From NCBI GenBank assembly GCA_958435545.1, contig CAUBGU010000012.1:1-30744 (forward strand): DNA of 30,744 nucleotides, read 5' to 3'. The DNA is from an uncultured Collinsella sp. GTDB taxonomy: Bacteria; Actinomycetota; Coriobacteriia; Coriobacteriales; Coriobacteriaceae. Below the pieces are notes generated by a model. The model worked only from the letters and a program-made list of their open reading frames with translations, was not told the origin of the DNA and ran no database searches. Position numbers and translations under genes: made by a program. How positions within the stretch are numbered: position 1 is the first letter of the stretch; the number at the start of each line of letters is the position of its first letter. Shown one piece after another: positions 14,932 to 22,052 of this stretch.

Positions 14932-16188
14932 CTACTTGTAATACGTCTTGAACAGCTTAAAGTGGCGCAGCTTGGTGTGCCACATGCGCAGCCAGCGGTT
15001 AAAGACAAAGTCGCCCTTCATAAACGAAGGGTCGGCGCCCTTACCTTCCTTGTCCAGGCGATGCACCTTAGCGCGCAGCTCGGGATCCTTGACGTACTTG
15101 TCGACGACGCCCATGGGGACGACCATCCACAGGGCCTCGTCCTGCGCCGTCACAAACTCCGGCTCAAACGGGCGGTTGAACACATACTCGTCCACCACAT
15201 ACTTGGCAACGTTAAAGCCGCTGTTGGTAACGTAGTAGTTGCTGCGACCCTGGCGCGTGTTGAAATCGAAGAACTTAAACGAGCCGTCGCGCTCGTCGTA
15301 CTTAACGTCAAAGTTGGAATAGCCCACAAAGTGAAGGTCCTCGAGCAGCTTGCGCACGCCGCCCATGAGTTCGTCGTTAGGCTCGGTAATGATACAGGCA
15401 TGGTTGCCGACACCGTGGGGCTGATGCTCCTCGAGCAGCACATGGCCCAGGCACATCATGCGGACCTTACCGTTGCGGTCGGAATAGCTGGTGAGCACGC
15501 GCATGTACTCGTCGTTGCCGGGCACGCGATCCTGCAAGATCAGATCGTCGGTGTAGCCGCTGGCATACGAATCGCGAATGACCTGTTCCAGCTCGGCGCG
15601 GTCGGCAATCTCATAGGCCTTCTTCTGGCCCTCGAACTCATGCTGCCACCACATGATGCCGTCAGAAGGCTTCAGAATCATCGGGTAAGGAAAATCGATC
15701 TGGTCGAGCACTTCGGCAGGCGCCTCACCCTGGGCATTAAGCATCGCCTTGGTAAAGGTAAACGTGTGTGGATAGGGCACGCCATGCTTCTCGCACAGCT
15801 CGTAGAAGATCTCCTTCTTCTGGCACTGCTCGAGCATGCTGTAGGGCGCGTAGGGAGCGACGATGTTATCCGCCAGCTCATGAGCATCCTTGGCTTGAGC
15901 CACGAGAGCGACATAGTTGTCGCCGCAGCCCACAAGGACAATAGTCTTGTCGGCATGCGCTTGGGCAATGCCGTTGACGGTTTTGAGCATCACGGGCATG
16001 GTGTCGATATCCACGTTGGGCGTGTAGTCGATAATCTGGCTGCGGTACGCGGGACCCGTCTGATACTTGCCAAAGACCAGACTCTTGACCTGGTACTCCT
16101 CGTAGAAGGCGCGCGCCACCGAATAGGCGTTGATGTCGCCACCAAGCAGCACGGGAATGAACTCGCGCTCTGTAAATTGCAATGCCAT
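14932..16188 (-). CDS. ATP-grasp carboxylate-amine ligase, possible D-aspartate ligase
   Basis: A 418-residue ATP-grasp enzyme. The N-terminal PreATP-grasp region starts FIPVLLGGDINAYSVARAF. The ATP-grasp core spans about 120-320 with FPYPMILKPSDG (the ATP-binding lysine), the LILQDRVPGNDEYM stretch and, near the end of the fold, FKFFDFNTRQGRSNYYV with metal ligands. Such ligases join a carboxylate to an amine with ATP cleavage to ADP. The overall pattern resembles the Aslfm type that adds D-Asp to the third residue of peptidoglycan stem peptides, and the downstream racemase would supply the D-amino acid. The function could also be a different amino-acid ligation. The ATG at 16188 has AGGAAG about 6 nt upstream. 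Confidence 0.82.
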   Translation of the reverse strand: MALQFTEREFIPVLLGGDINAYSVARAFYEEYQVKSLVFGKYQTGPAYRSQIIDYTPNVDIDTMPVMLKTVNGIAQAHADKTIVLVGCGDNYVALVAQAKDAHELADNIVAPYAPYSMLEQCQKKEIFYELCEKHGVPYPHTFTFTKAMLNAQGEAPAEVLDQIDFPYPMILKPSDGIMWWQHEFEGQKKAYEIADRAELEQVIRDSYASGYTDDLILQDRVPGNDEYMRVLTSYSDRNGKVRMMCLGHVLLEEHQPHGVGNHACIITEPNDELMGGVRKLLEDLHFVGYSNFDVKYDERDGSFKFFDFNTRQGRSNYYVTNSGFNVAKYVVDEYVFNRPFEPEFVTAQDEALWMVVPMGVVDKYVKDPELRAKVHRLDKEGKGADPSFMKGDFVFNRWLRMWHTKLRHFKLFKTYYK

Positions 16189-16244
16189 GGAAACTTCCTA
16201 TCATGAACTGCCCACACAACGGGCGGTCTTTGCGCATCTGATTT

Positions 16245-16274
16245 ATTCTAGCGTGCCAAGCCGCCGGCGCCCAA
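16245..16274 (-). promoter_or_regulatory. Promoter of the ligase-racemase operon
   Basis: On the minus strand TTGGGC (16274-16269), an 18-nt spacer, then TAGAAT (16250-16245). This gives a leader of roughly 50 nt before the ATG at 16188. Confidence 0.5.
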
Positions 16275-16342
16275 AGCTCCACCGTATCTATGGCAATCGA
16301 CGTAATCGTCCAGCACAAAGACCAGCACGAAGACGGCGCTCA

Positions 16343-16384
16343 CCGTTGTATGACAACGGGCAATGAACCTACCATTGTTGTAGG
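16343..16384. promoter_or_regulatory. Two adjacent inverted repeats upstream of the MOSC gene
   Basis: CCGTTGT-ATG-ACAACGG (16343-16359, perfect 7-bp arms) and CCTAC-CATTGTT-GTAGG (16368-16384, 5-bp arms), 40-80 nt before the MOSC start. These are possible operators in the divergent region; no clear promoter for the plus strand was found. Confidence 0.4.
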
Positions 16385-16422
16385 ATTCAGTGTATTGACA
16401 TCCTCGAGCGAAAGGCGCGCAC

Positions 16423-17055
16423 GTGCCCCAAGACCATCCGACCGATAATCCCATCCTCAATGCCGCGAGGCGCGAGCTGGCGGAACGTGCGAAAGCGACC
16501 GCTCCCCTGTGCACGGCAAACGACGCCTACAACGGACCCGCCCGCATCGTCTCGATCAACACGTCGGCACACAAGGGCACGCGCAAGTCGCCCGTCGCCG
16601 ATGGACGCGACACCGTTATAGAGCAATTTGGTCTCGCCACCGATGCGCACGCCGGACATTGGCACCGCCAGGTCTCTTTTTTAGCCGCGGAGTCCATCCA
16701 GACGGCGCAGGCACGCGGGCTCGACGTTCACGAGGGTGACTTTGGAGAAAACTTCACAACCCGGGGCATCAACCTGTTCTCGCTCCCCTTGGGCACACAG
16801 CTCAAGCTTGGAAGCGACGTGCTCGTCGAAATCAGCCAAATCGGCAAGGTCTGCCACACCCGTTGCGCCATCTACTATCTCGCTGGCGACTGCATCTTTC
16901 CCCACGAGGGCGTTTTTGGCGTGGTACTAAAGGGCGGAGAGGTCCATACCGGCGACGATATCCGGGTAGTCAAACTCGGCGACGGCACCTGTTCGTTCAC
17001 CCCCGCCGAGGCCCTCGAAGAGATTGAGCAGGCTCGCCAGAAGGGCGCGCTGTAG
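16423..17055 (+). CDS. MOSC domain protein
   Basis: A 210-residue protein with a MOSC (molybdenum cofactor sulfurase C-terminal) domain, a fold used to carry sulfur or bind molybdopterin. Conserved features are SINTSAHKGTRKSPV, the VSFLAAESI stretch, GDFGENFTTRGI and the key cysteine region KVCHTRCAIYYLAGDC; the first Cys is the likely sulfur carrier. About 40 extra residues precede the domain. The start is GTG at 16423 with AAAGG about 8 nt upstream. It stands alone here: no molybdenum cofactor genes are neighbours. Substrate unknown. Confidence 0.88.
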   Translation: MPQDHPTDNPILNAARRELAERAKATAPLCTANDAYNGPARIVSINTSAHKGTRKSPVADGRDTVIEQFGLATDAHAGHWHRQVSFLAAESIQTAQARGLDVHEGDFGENFTTRGINLFSLPLGTQLKLGSDVLVEISQIGKVCHTRCAIYYLAGDCIFPHEGVFGVVLKGGEVHTGDDIRVVKLGDGTCSFTPAEALEEIEQARQKGAL

Positions 17056-17088
17056 CTGTAAAACCCCACGTTGAGATGGCTTTTACAG
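17056..17088 (+). terminator. Possible weak terminator after the MOSC gene
   Basis: CTGTAAAA (17056-17063) pairs with TTTTACAG (17081-17088) across a 17-nt loop, beginning right after the stop codon. There is no U tract beyond it. Confidence 0.3.
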
Positions 17089-17182
17089 CCCAAAACTCCT
17101 CTCAAACAGAGCTCCGTAACGTTAAAGTTGAACTCTATGGTTTCTCAACAATTCATCATAACTGCAGGTCAAAGCCAAAGCC

Positions 17183-17247
17183 TCAAGTTCAACTTGACCC
17201 TTTGGGACCTTTAAGGTTCAAGTTGAGGTCGAAAGCAGTAGTAGAAT
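17183..17247 (+). promoter_or_regulatory. Promoter with palindromic operators for the lysozyme-like gene
   Basis: TCAAGTT-C-AACTTGA (17183-17197) is a perfect palindrome. TCAACTTGA (17189-17197) and TCAAGTTGA (17218-17226) form a perfect 9-bp inverted repeat with a 20-nt gap. A related AGTT-G-AACT lies at 17126-17134. A -10-like TAGAAT is at 17242-17247, so the repeats cover the -35 zone, as expected for a repressor or activator site. Confidence 0.5.
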
Positions 17248-17289
17248 ACCGTTCGAACCATAACCTACGATTGATTGCAGAGGGACTGG

Positions 17290-18423
17290 ATGCAGCATTC
17301 GAATCATCGCACCGCAGCGCTCATTGCGTCGAAGCCGGCTCGTATCATCACGAGCGCCGCGCTCGCCGTTGCGCTGACGGCCACGCCGATGCTCTCCCCC
17401 GTTGCGGCGTATGCCGCCTCGCAGGCAACGCAGGACCAGCTTTCCGCAGCCCAGCAGAAGATCGAAGCCGCCACGAGCGCCTACAACGACGCCCGCACCA
17501 AACTCGATGACCTGCAAAAGCAGATTGACTCCAATGAGGCAAGCATCGAGGAAATCGAGGCTAAGCTTCCCGAGCAGCAGGCCAAGGCAAGCTCCGCCAT
17601 GCGCGATCTGTATAAGTATCAGAAGGGCACCAACCCCATCGTGAGCTTCCTGGTCAACGCGCAGAGCCTGGGTGAGTTCATCACGACCTGCAAATACACC
17701 AACCAGATCACGAGCTCGAGCGTCGACGAGATCGAACAGCTCAATAACATGCAAACCGAACTCGAACAGAACAAGGCTGAGCTCCAGCAGGCCAAGTCTC
17801 AGCTTGAGGCAGAGCAGAAAAACGCCGAGGATGCGCTGGCGCAGGCCCAGCAGCTCCGCAGCGAGGCACAGGCAAAAGCCGAGCAGGAAAATGCCGCCGA
17901 GCTTGCCAAGCTTGAGGCCGATAAGGCCGCTGCCGCTGAGAAGCTCTCGGGCGAGGGCGTGAGCGGCAGCAATTCCAGCAGCCAGGCCACTAACACCAAC
18001 ACCACCATCGACACCACGGTGAACAACGCCAATACCGGTAGCTCCGATTACGATTCGTTCATTAATGAGTGGACGAGCCGCATCGACAATTATCTCGCCG
18101 GCTCCCCCATGGCAGGCCAGGGCTATAACTTTGCCGTCGCCGCTTGGAATACCGGTGTCGACCCCCGTTGGTCCCCCGCCATCGCCTGCATCGAGAGCAC
18201 CAAGGGTGCTTATTGCGCCAATTCTTACAACGCCTGGGGCTGGAGTGCCCGCGGCGGCGGTTGGCGCAGCTTTGGCAGCTGGAGCGAGGGCATCTCCGCT
18301 CACGTTGCCTATCTGGGCGCCAACTACGGCTCCACCCTTACCCCGGCTGCGGCCAAAAAGTACTGCCCGCCCACGTGGCAGGACTGGTACAACAAAGTCG
18401 CCGCTCAGATGAACCGCATCTAA
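17290..18423 (+). CDS. Secreted coiled-coil protein with lysozyme-like domain
   Basis: A 377-residue exported protein, probably a peptidoglycan hydrolase. The signal peptide covers residues 1-42 (AALAVALTATPMLSPVAAYA, then AS). A long Gln/Glu/Ala/Lys-rich coiled coil (about 45-215) resembles the N-terminal region of CwlO and PcsB hydrolases. A Ser/Asn/Thr linker (about 222-250) follows, then a C-terminal domain with SPAIACIESTKGAYC and NAWGWSARGGGW, lysozyme or glucosaminidase-like, with Glu302 as the candidate acid. The ATG at 17290 has AGAGGG about 6 nt upstream; a TTG at 17275 is also possible. Palindromes at its promoter suggest regulated expression. Ends before a strong terminator. Confidence 0.8.
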   Translation: MQHSNHRTAALIASKPARIITSAALAVALTATPMLSPVAAYAASQATQDQLSAAQQKIEAATSAYNDARTKLDDLQKQIDSNEASIEEIEAKLPEQQAKASSAMRDLYKYQKGTNPIVSFLVNAQSLGEFITTCKYTNQITSSSVDEIEQLNNMQTELEQNKAELQQAKSQLEAEQKNAEDALAQAQQLRSEAQAKAEQENAAELAKLEADKAAAAEKLSGEGVSGSNSSSQATNTNTTIDTTVNNANTGSSDYDSFINEWTSRIDNYLAGSPMAGQGYNFAVAAWNTGVDPRWSPAIACIESTKGAYCANSYNAWGWSARGGGWRSFGSWSEGISAHVAYLGANYGSTLTPAAAKKYCPPTWQDWYNKVAAQMNRI

Positions 18424-18433
18424 GTGCAACTGC

Positions 18434-18464
18434 AAAGGGCCCCAATGGGGCCCTTTTTCTTTTA
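18434..18464. terminator. Terminator between the lysozyme-like and kinase genes
   Basis: AAAGGGCCCC (18434-18443), loop AAT, GGGGCCCTTT (18447-18456), then TTCTTTT on the plus strand. On the minus strand the stem is followed by TTTGCAG, so it is weaker for the kinase. Confidence 0.9.
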
Positions 18465-19853
18465 GGTAGCGGAGGTATCGACGACGCCGGTCGCATTGGC
18501 AACCGCGACTATGACGATCATGCATAGGAGCAGCACACCCAATGCCTTGAGCCAGAGTTTCGCGAGCTTCTTGCCGCGATAGCTGTCGAGCAGTGCGAAT
18601 CGCCGACGAAGACGGCGCTTATCGAGCAGCGCAAAATGCATAAGCACCATAAGGCCATCGACAAAGAAAAAATACTCGATTATGAGAAGCCACGTCGGGT
18701 AGCTTTGGTTTGCTCCCGTGGGGTGAAAGACGGCAAAGTGACTTCCGGCAAAGAACACAAGCAGCGAGAAGCAGACGAGCGTATTCCAAATGCGCCCCAG
18801 AGACTCCGGAACGCGAGAGAGCAGACCGCATGCAGTGGAGGCGGCAGGCCTAGGAAGCCCTGTGGGGTTCTGGAGCCCTTGGGGCGTCAACACCGTCTCC
18901 GAGGCCGGAGTACGGACAAGCACAGGCGCAGGAGGCCGCACGGGGCGACTTAGATCGTATGCCGCGCGCGTCGCCCGTCCCAACGCTTCCGCGCTCGCAA
19001 AACGCTTGGCCGGGTCGAGCGCCATCGACATGCAGACGGCATCGGCAAGTGGAGTGGGAATGCCGCATGCCTCACATTGCTCGCGCATGTCGAGCCCTGG
19101 TTTAGGGTCGACTCCCGTCAAGCAAAAGAACAACAGGGCCCCAAGTGCGTAGACATCGCTGCGCACACTCGTCTGCCCAAACCCATACTGCTCGGGCGGC
19201 GCATAGGGTCGCGTGCCAAACTTGACGGTGTCAGCATCGGCGCCATCGCGCCATACGCGCGCGATCCCCAGGTCGATAATCACCAGCGATGAAAATGTCA
19301 GGCCGTCATCAGGCGTATAGTTGGCACCTGTCACGATGATATTCGACGGCTTGAGGTCGCGATGGATCACCGGCGCCGACGTCTCCCCCACCATTGCAAA
19401 ACCGGCATGGAGCTCGCCCACGGCATCGCATAGGGCAGGATACAATTCACGCGCATAATCGGGGGTGGCTCCCAGACGGTCCACCAGCGCCCCGAGTGTC
19501 TCCCCTTCGATGTATTCCATAACCACGTTGAGCTCGTCGCCCACACGACGACAATCGACGATTCTGGGCAGGTGCTCAAAACGCCTGCCTGCCCGCTGAG
19601 CGGCAAACAGACGCTCGTATGCCCCGCCGATTTGAGCCGAAGCATCGATGCGTTTACGAACAAAGGGACCGAGCGAACCACCGCCGGTTCCTTCAAAGTA
19701 CACGAGCTCGGTTGTTTCAACGGACGAGCGCTTAAGTACACGCTCCACGCGATAGCTGTCGTCGCGATCGAGCGACGCCAGGTGCTCGGCAAGCGCTGCG
19801 GTCAGCTCGTCAACGGAATATGTTGGGCTCTGAATATCCATAGCCTCCATCAT
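18462..19853 (-). CDS. Membrane Ser/Thr protein kinase (Hanks-type)
   Basis: About 463 residues. The kinase domain covers about 30-310, with the candidate ATP lysine in FVRKRID (Lys67), catalytic HRDLKPSN at 164-171, the metal motif as DLG (194-196) instead of DFG, and the APPEQYG activation segment near 220. A glycine-rich loop is not obvious. A Pro-rich linker follows, then about three C-terminal helices (WNTLVCFSLLVFF, LLIIEYFFFVDGLMVL, LGVLLLCMIVIVAV), so the kinase faces the cytoplasm without an extracellular PASTA sensor. The start is uncertain: ATG codons at 19853, 19850 and 19841, and a GTG at 19871, all without a well-placed Shine-Dalgarno. It follows the HTH-like gene after 86 nt with a 9-bp hairpin. 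Confidence 0.88.
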   Translation of the reverse strand: MMEAMDIQSPTYSVDELTAALAEHLASLDRDDSYRVERVLKRSSVETTELVYFEGTGGGSLGPFVRKRIDASAQIGGAYERLFAAQRAGRRFEHLPRIVDCRRVGDELNVVMEYIEGETLGALVDRLGATPDYARELYPALCDAVGELHAGFAMVGETSAPVIHRDLKPSNIIVTGANYTPDDGLTFSSLVIIDLGIARVWRDGADADTVKFGTRPYAPPEQYGFGQTSVRSDVYALGALLFFCLTGVDPKPGLDMREQCEACGIPTPLADAVCMSMALDPAKRFASAEALGRATRAAYDLSRPVRPPAPVLVRTPASETVLTPQGLQNPTGLPRPAASTACGLLSRVPESLGRIWNTLVCFSLLVFFAGSHFAVFHPTGANQSYPTWLLIIEYFFFVDGLMVLMHFALLDKRRLRRRFALLDSYRGKKLAKLWLKALGVLLLCMIVIVAVANATGVVDTSAT

Positions 19854-19859
19854 AGCGCA

Positions 19860-19889
19860 GGGCGCAGACACCCCATGGCATCTGCGCCC
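19860..19889 (-). other. Hairpin before the kinase gene
   Basis: GGGCGCAGA (19860-19868) pairs perfectly with TCTGCGCCC (19881-19889), 12-nt loop, no U tract. It lies immediately upstream of the kinase start candidates and could lower kinase translation or act as a partial terminator. Confidence 0.45.
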
Positions 19890-19939
19890 CGTTCGTTTGC
19901 ATCGTTGTTCGGCAGCTACGCCGGCTCAGATATCAGCCG

Positions 19940-20362
19940 CTAACTCACCGTCTCCTCGCCAAAGCGATACAGCTCCTCGTTGACCTTTTGGAGGCTGCAC
20001 CCGCGATCGATGCAAAAAATGATAATCGCATCGCGGCGGTCCTTGCAGTTAAGGACGCTTACCCCGGCAGCCGTCAGCGCACGGTTGGTTTCTTTGAGCG
20101 TCAGCGCCATCGCAAAGGCAATCTGCAGCACCTTATTGCGGCTCGGATGCCGCGCACCGGTAAAGATCTGATAGCCAAAGGTCTCATTGAGATCGGCCAT
20201 ACGAACCACGCGCGAGCGCTCCAAGCCCTTTTCCTGCAGTAGCTGCTTCAGGTAGTTCGAAAGCGACGGGGCGGCAAAGTCGTGTTCTTTGATATAGCCA
20301 TCGATGTTTGGCGCGTCGAGAAGCTCATTGAGCAACTCGTCAGTCAGCTTTTTATCGGGCAT
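19940..20362 (-). CDS. Small XRE/HTH-like protein linked to the kinase
   Basis: A 140-residue soluble protein. Residues about 35-105 read like a helix-turn-helix of the XRE type (LSNYLKQLLQEKGLERSRVV, then GYQIFTGARHPSRNKVLQIAFAM). After it comes a helical tail with CKDRRDAIIIFCIDRGCSLQ. Such proteins often sit beside Hanks-type kinases and may be regulators or substrates. GGAGG lies 9-10 nt before the ATG at 20362. It is 32 nt downstream of the FxLYD gene and 86 nt upstream of the kinase gene, all on the minus strand, so a three-gene unit is likely. DNA binding is inferred from the HTH pattern only. Confidence 0.7.
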   Translation of the reverse strand: MPDKKLTDELLNELLDAPNIDGYIKEHDFAAPSLSNYLKQLLQEKGLERSRVVRMADLNETFGYQIFTGARHPSRNKVLQIAFAMALTLKETNRALTAAGVSVLNCKDRRDAIIIFCIDRGCSLQKVNEELYRFGEETVS

Positions 20363-20394
20363 ACGACTTCACCTCCCCCAGTGCATACAACATG

Positions 20395-20838
20395 CTAGAA
20401 ACCGCTTACGTCCGAACGCTCCCAACTGGCGACCTGATCGGGAGACACCGTGCCCAGCGCCTCGAACTTCCAGGAGCCGCCCGCCTTCAGATGATTGGTG
20501 TTTGCAAGAGCCGTTCCAACCTGGTTGCCATCAGCATCATACAGAACATACTCAATCTGAATGTAGCTCTTTTCCTTGTCCGTGTTATTGGTCAGCGTCC
20601 CCGTGATCTTATAGGCAAACTGATTGGAAGTGTCTTCAGCCTCGTCAGCAATGGTATACGGTTCTTGCGGTTCTTTTTGCTCCTCAGCCTGCTGTGTCGT
20701 CCCGGCAGGTTTTGCCGAATCGCTCGCAGGCGAATCGGTTGAGTTGCCGCCCATAGAGCCCACGGCACCGACAATAACCAGCACCACGATGACGCCTAGG
20801 ACAATCTTACCGATCGGCTTCTTTCCCTCTTTTGCCAT
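20395..20838 (-). CDS. FxLYD domain protein, membrane anchored
   Basis: A 147-residue extracytoplasmic protein. After the basic start MAKEGKKPIGK comes one transmembrane helix (about 11-28), then a low-complexity Ser/Pro/Glu/Gln linker (about 32-58). An FxLYD-type beta domain follows, with GTLTNNTDKEKSYIQIEYVLYDADGNQVG, where YVLYD is the motif (about residues 78-106). There is no lipobox cysteine, so it is a membrane-anchored protein rather than a lipoprotein. The domain is thought to be a surface module of unknown function. The ATG at 20838 has AAGG 7 nt upstream, but this site is inside the arm of a perfect hairpin. Cotranscription with the HTH-like and kinase genes is likely. Confidence 0.82.
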   Translation of the reverse strand: MAKEGKKPIGKIVLGVIVVLVIVGAVGSMGGNSTDSPASDSAKPAGTTQQAEEQKEPQEPYTIADEAEDTSNQFAYKITGTLTNNTDKEKSYIQIEYVLYDADGNQVGTALANTNHLKAGGSWKFEALGTVSPDQVASWERSDVSGF

Positions 20839-20843
20839 TATTC

Positions 20844-20897
20844 ATCCTTCCTACGATCCGGCTACCATGCCGGCACACAGCACATCGTAGGAAGGAT
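20844..20897 (-). promoter_or_regulatory. 14-bp hairpin that buries the FxLYD ribosome binding site
   Basis: ATCCTTCCTACGAT (20844-20857) and ATCGTAGGAAGGAT (20884-20897) are perfect complements. In the minus-strand mRNA the arm next to the gene contains GGAAGGAT, the Shine-Dalgarno site of the FxLYD gene (ATG 5 nt after the arm). The 26-nt loop holds a nested CCGG/CCGG stem. Folded, this should block ribosome entry. Confidence 0.8.
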
Positions 20898-21002
20898 TAA
20901 ACTTGAATTCATTAGCTGAGAGCTAAGGTTGCGGTAAACGGCCAATGCAGTTATCCAAACGCCGAGCAAACGCACTTTGCGCGACCGTCTGCCGGCAGCG
21001 CA

Positions 21003-21326
21003 TCAACCCACCGTGACGGATTCCCCGGTAAAGGCACTGACCATCAACAGGACAAAGAACACCAGGTAGCTGACACTCAGCGGGTACGCAATGACCAGGA
21101 ATACAACCCAGCCGACATTGGTTTTACCGCCGGCACGGCGTCGCTCGCGATTGCGGCAGAGCCAAATCGTCACGCCGATGGCAGTGATAAACAGTACGAG
21201 TGCCGCCGCAGCCAGCCCAGCAAGCGCAAACATCACGCCAATGCTCACAGCAATAACCGGAAGCAACAACAAGCCGCATCCACACCCACCGGGACTATAA
21301 ACGGCAGACTGTCGGCGTCGTTCCAT
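21003..21326 (-). CDS. Small membrane protein of unknown function
   Basis: A 107-residue protein with three hydrophobic segments: about 18-48 (LLLLPVIAVSIGVMFALAGL), 50-62 and 79-102. Basic loops CRNRERRRAGGK separate them. The N-terminus MERRRQSAVYSPGGCGCG is Arg- and Gly/Cys-rich. No family is recognised. The ATG at 21326 has GGAG 6 nt upstream. It begins 29 nt after higA on the same strand and could be read from the hig promoter, which would be an unusual passenger for a toxin-antitoxin pair. The 162 nt between it and the FxLYD gene hold only that gene's leader hairpin and a small TTAGCT-CTC-AGCTAA repeat. Confidence 0.65.
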   Translation of the reverse strand: MERRRQSAVYSPGGCGCGLLLLPVIAVSIGVMFALAGLAAAALVLFITAIGVTIWLCRNRERRRAGGKTNVGWVVFLVIAYPLSVSYLVFFVLLMVSAFTGESVTVG

Positions 21327-21355
21327 CGTCACTCCAACCTCAATATCTTTGAGCA

Positions 21356-21697
21356 CTACAACGCAGCGGCCTGCTGGACAGGAACGATCTTATTCAGCTC
21401 CGGTTCGATCCGCCTTTTCTCGGCCTCAAGGTCAAACGCCACCTGAGCGCGCAGCCAATAACCATCCGTCAGGCCAAAATAACGGCAAAGACGGAGGTCG
21501 GTGTCGGCCGTCACGCGACGTTTTCCCAAGACAATCTGCCCGATACGCTGAGCCGGAATCCCAGTCTCTTTCGCAAGGCGATATTGAGAAATGCCCATGG
21601 GAACAAGAAACTCCTCTTTGAGAAGCTCACCAGGAGTCACCGGCGACAGCAAATCGGCCGAAGTCTCATCACTTGTGATAATCGACGATTTCGACAT
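21356..21697 (-). CDS. higA: HigA-type antitoxin
   Basis: A 113-residue antitoxin with an XRE helix-turn-helix: PGELLKEEFLVPMGISQYRL, AKETGIPAQRIGQIVLGKRRV, which is the HigA/VapI pattern (about residues 22-62). The C-terminal part has TADTDLRLCRYFGLTDGYWL. It would neutralise HigB and repress the operon. The ATG at 21697 overlaps the end of higB by 29 nt, giving the HigB-first order typical of this family. AGGAG lies about 10 nt upstream. An in-frame extension further upstream would run deep into higB and is rejected. Confidence 0.9.
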   Translation of the reverse strand: MSKSSIITSDETSADLLSPVTPGELLKEEFLVPMGISQYRLAKETGIPAQRIGQIVLGKRRVTADTDLRLCRYFGLTDGYWLRAQVAFDLEAEKRRIEPELNKIVPVQQAAAL

Positions 21698-21950
21698 TCC
21701 AAGCCATCTCCTGTCTCCACTCAAAACAGACCCGATAGCGCTCGTTAACACGGATGCTATATTGACCGGCACGATCGCCCTTCAAAGCTTCCAGGCGGTT
21801 GCCCGGTGGAACGCGAAGATCATCAAGCGAAGCACAAACCTGCAGTTGGCGAATCTTCCTCAACGCAACACGCTCAAAGGGCACGAACCTCCTGACCCGC
21901 ACACCCATGGCAAAGCGTTCGGTATCCTCATCTTTATACGATGCAATCAT
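21669..21950 (-). CDS. higB: HigB-type toxin (RelE superfamily mRNA interferase)
   Basis: A 93-residue basic toxin of the HigB/plasmid-maintenance killer type, expected to cleave mRNA on the ribosome. Typical stretches are ALRKIRQLQVCASLDDLRVPP, GNRLEALKGDRAGQYSIRVN and YRVCFEWR, the RelE-fold core. It is the first gene of the pair and overlaps higA. The upstream region is AT-rich with several short palindromes, as expected for autoregulation by the HigA-HigB complex. No sign of truncation. Confidence 0.9.
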   Translation of the reverse strand: MIASYKDEDTERFAMGVRVRRFVPFERVALRKIRQLQVCASLDDLRVPPGNRLEALKGDRAGQYSIRVNERYRVCFEWRQEMAWNVEIVDYHK

Positions 21951-21961
21951 AGTATCGCCTT

Positions 21962-22038
21962 ACGTTAGTAACGTCAAACGTTTCTATAGACTTACATCTC
22001 TATTATATCGTACGTTTGTTCGTATTTTCTAGAACAAA
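21962..22038 (-). promoter_or_regulatory. hig promoter and operator region
   Basis: A -10 TATAAT lies at 22007-22002 on the minus strand without a clear -35. Palindromes: ACGTTA-G-TAACGT (21962-21974), AAACGTTT (21977-21984) and TTTGTTC/GAACAAA (22015-22021, 22032-22038). The AACGT/ACGTT repeats downstream of the -10 are plausible HigA sites. The outer repeat also lies just after the stop of the M20 gene. Confidence 0.5.
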
Positions 22039-22052
22039 TAGTCCTTTGCGCC

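Noticed and set aside
14443..16206. A long open frame (about 587 codons) antisense to the ATP-grasp ligase
   Set aside because: Product rich in His/Leu/Val/Arg without domains; a shadow of the ligase and racemase codons. Similar antisense frames over ackA, the M20 gene and lysA-dapA are rejected for the same reason.
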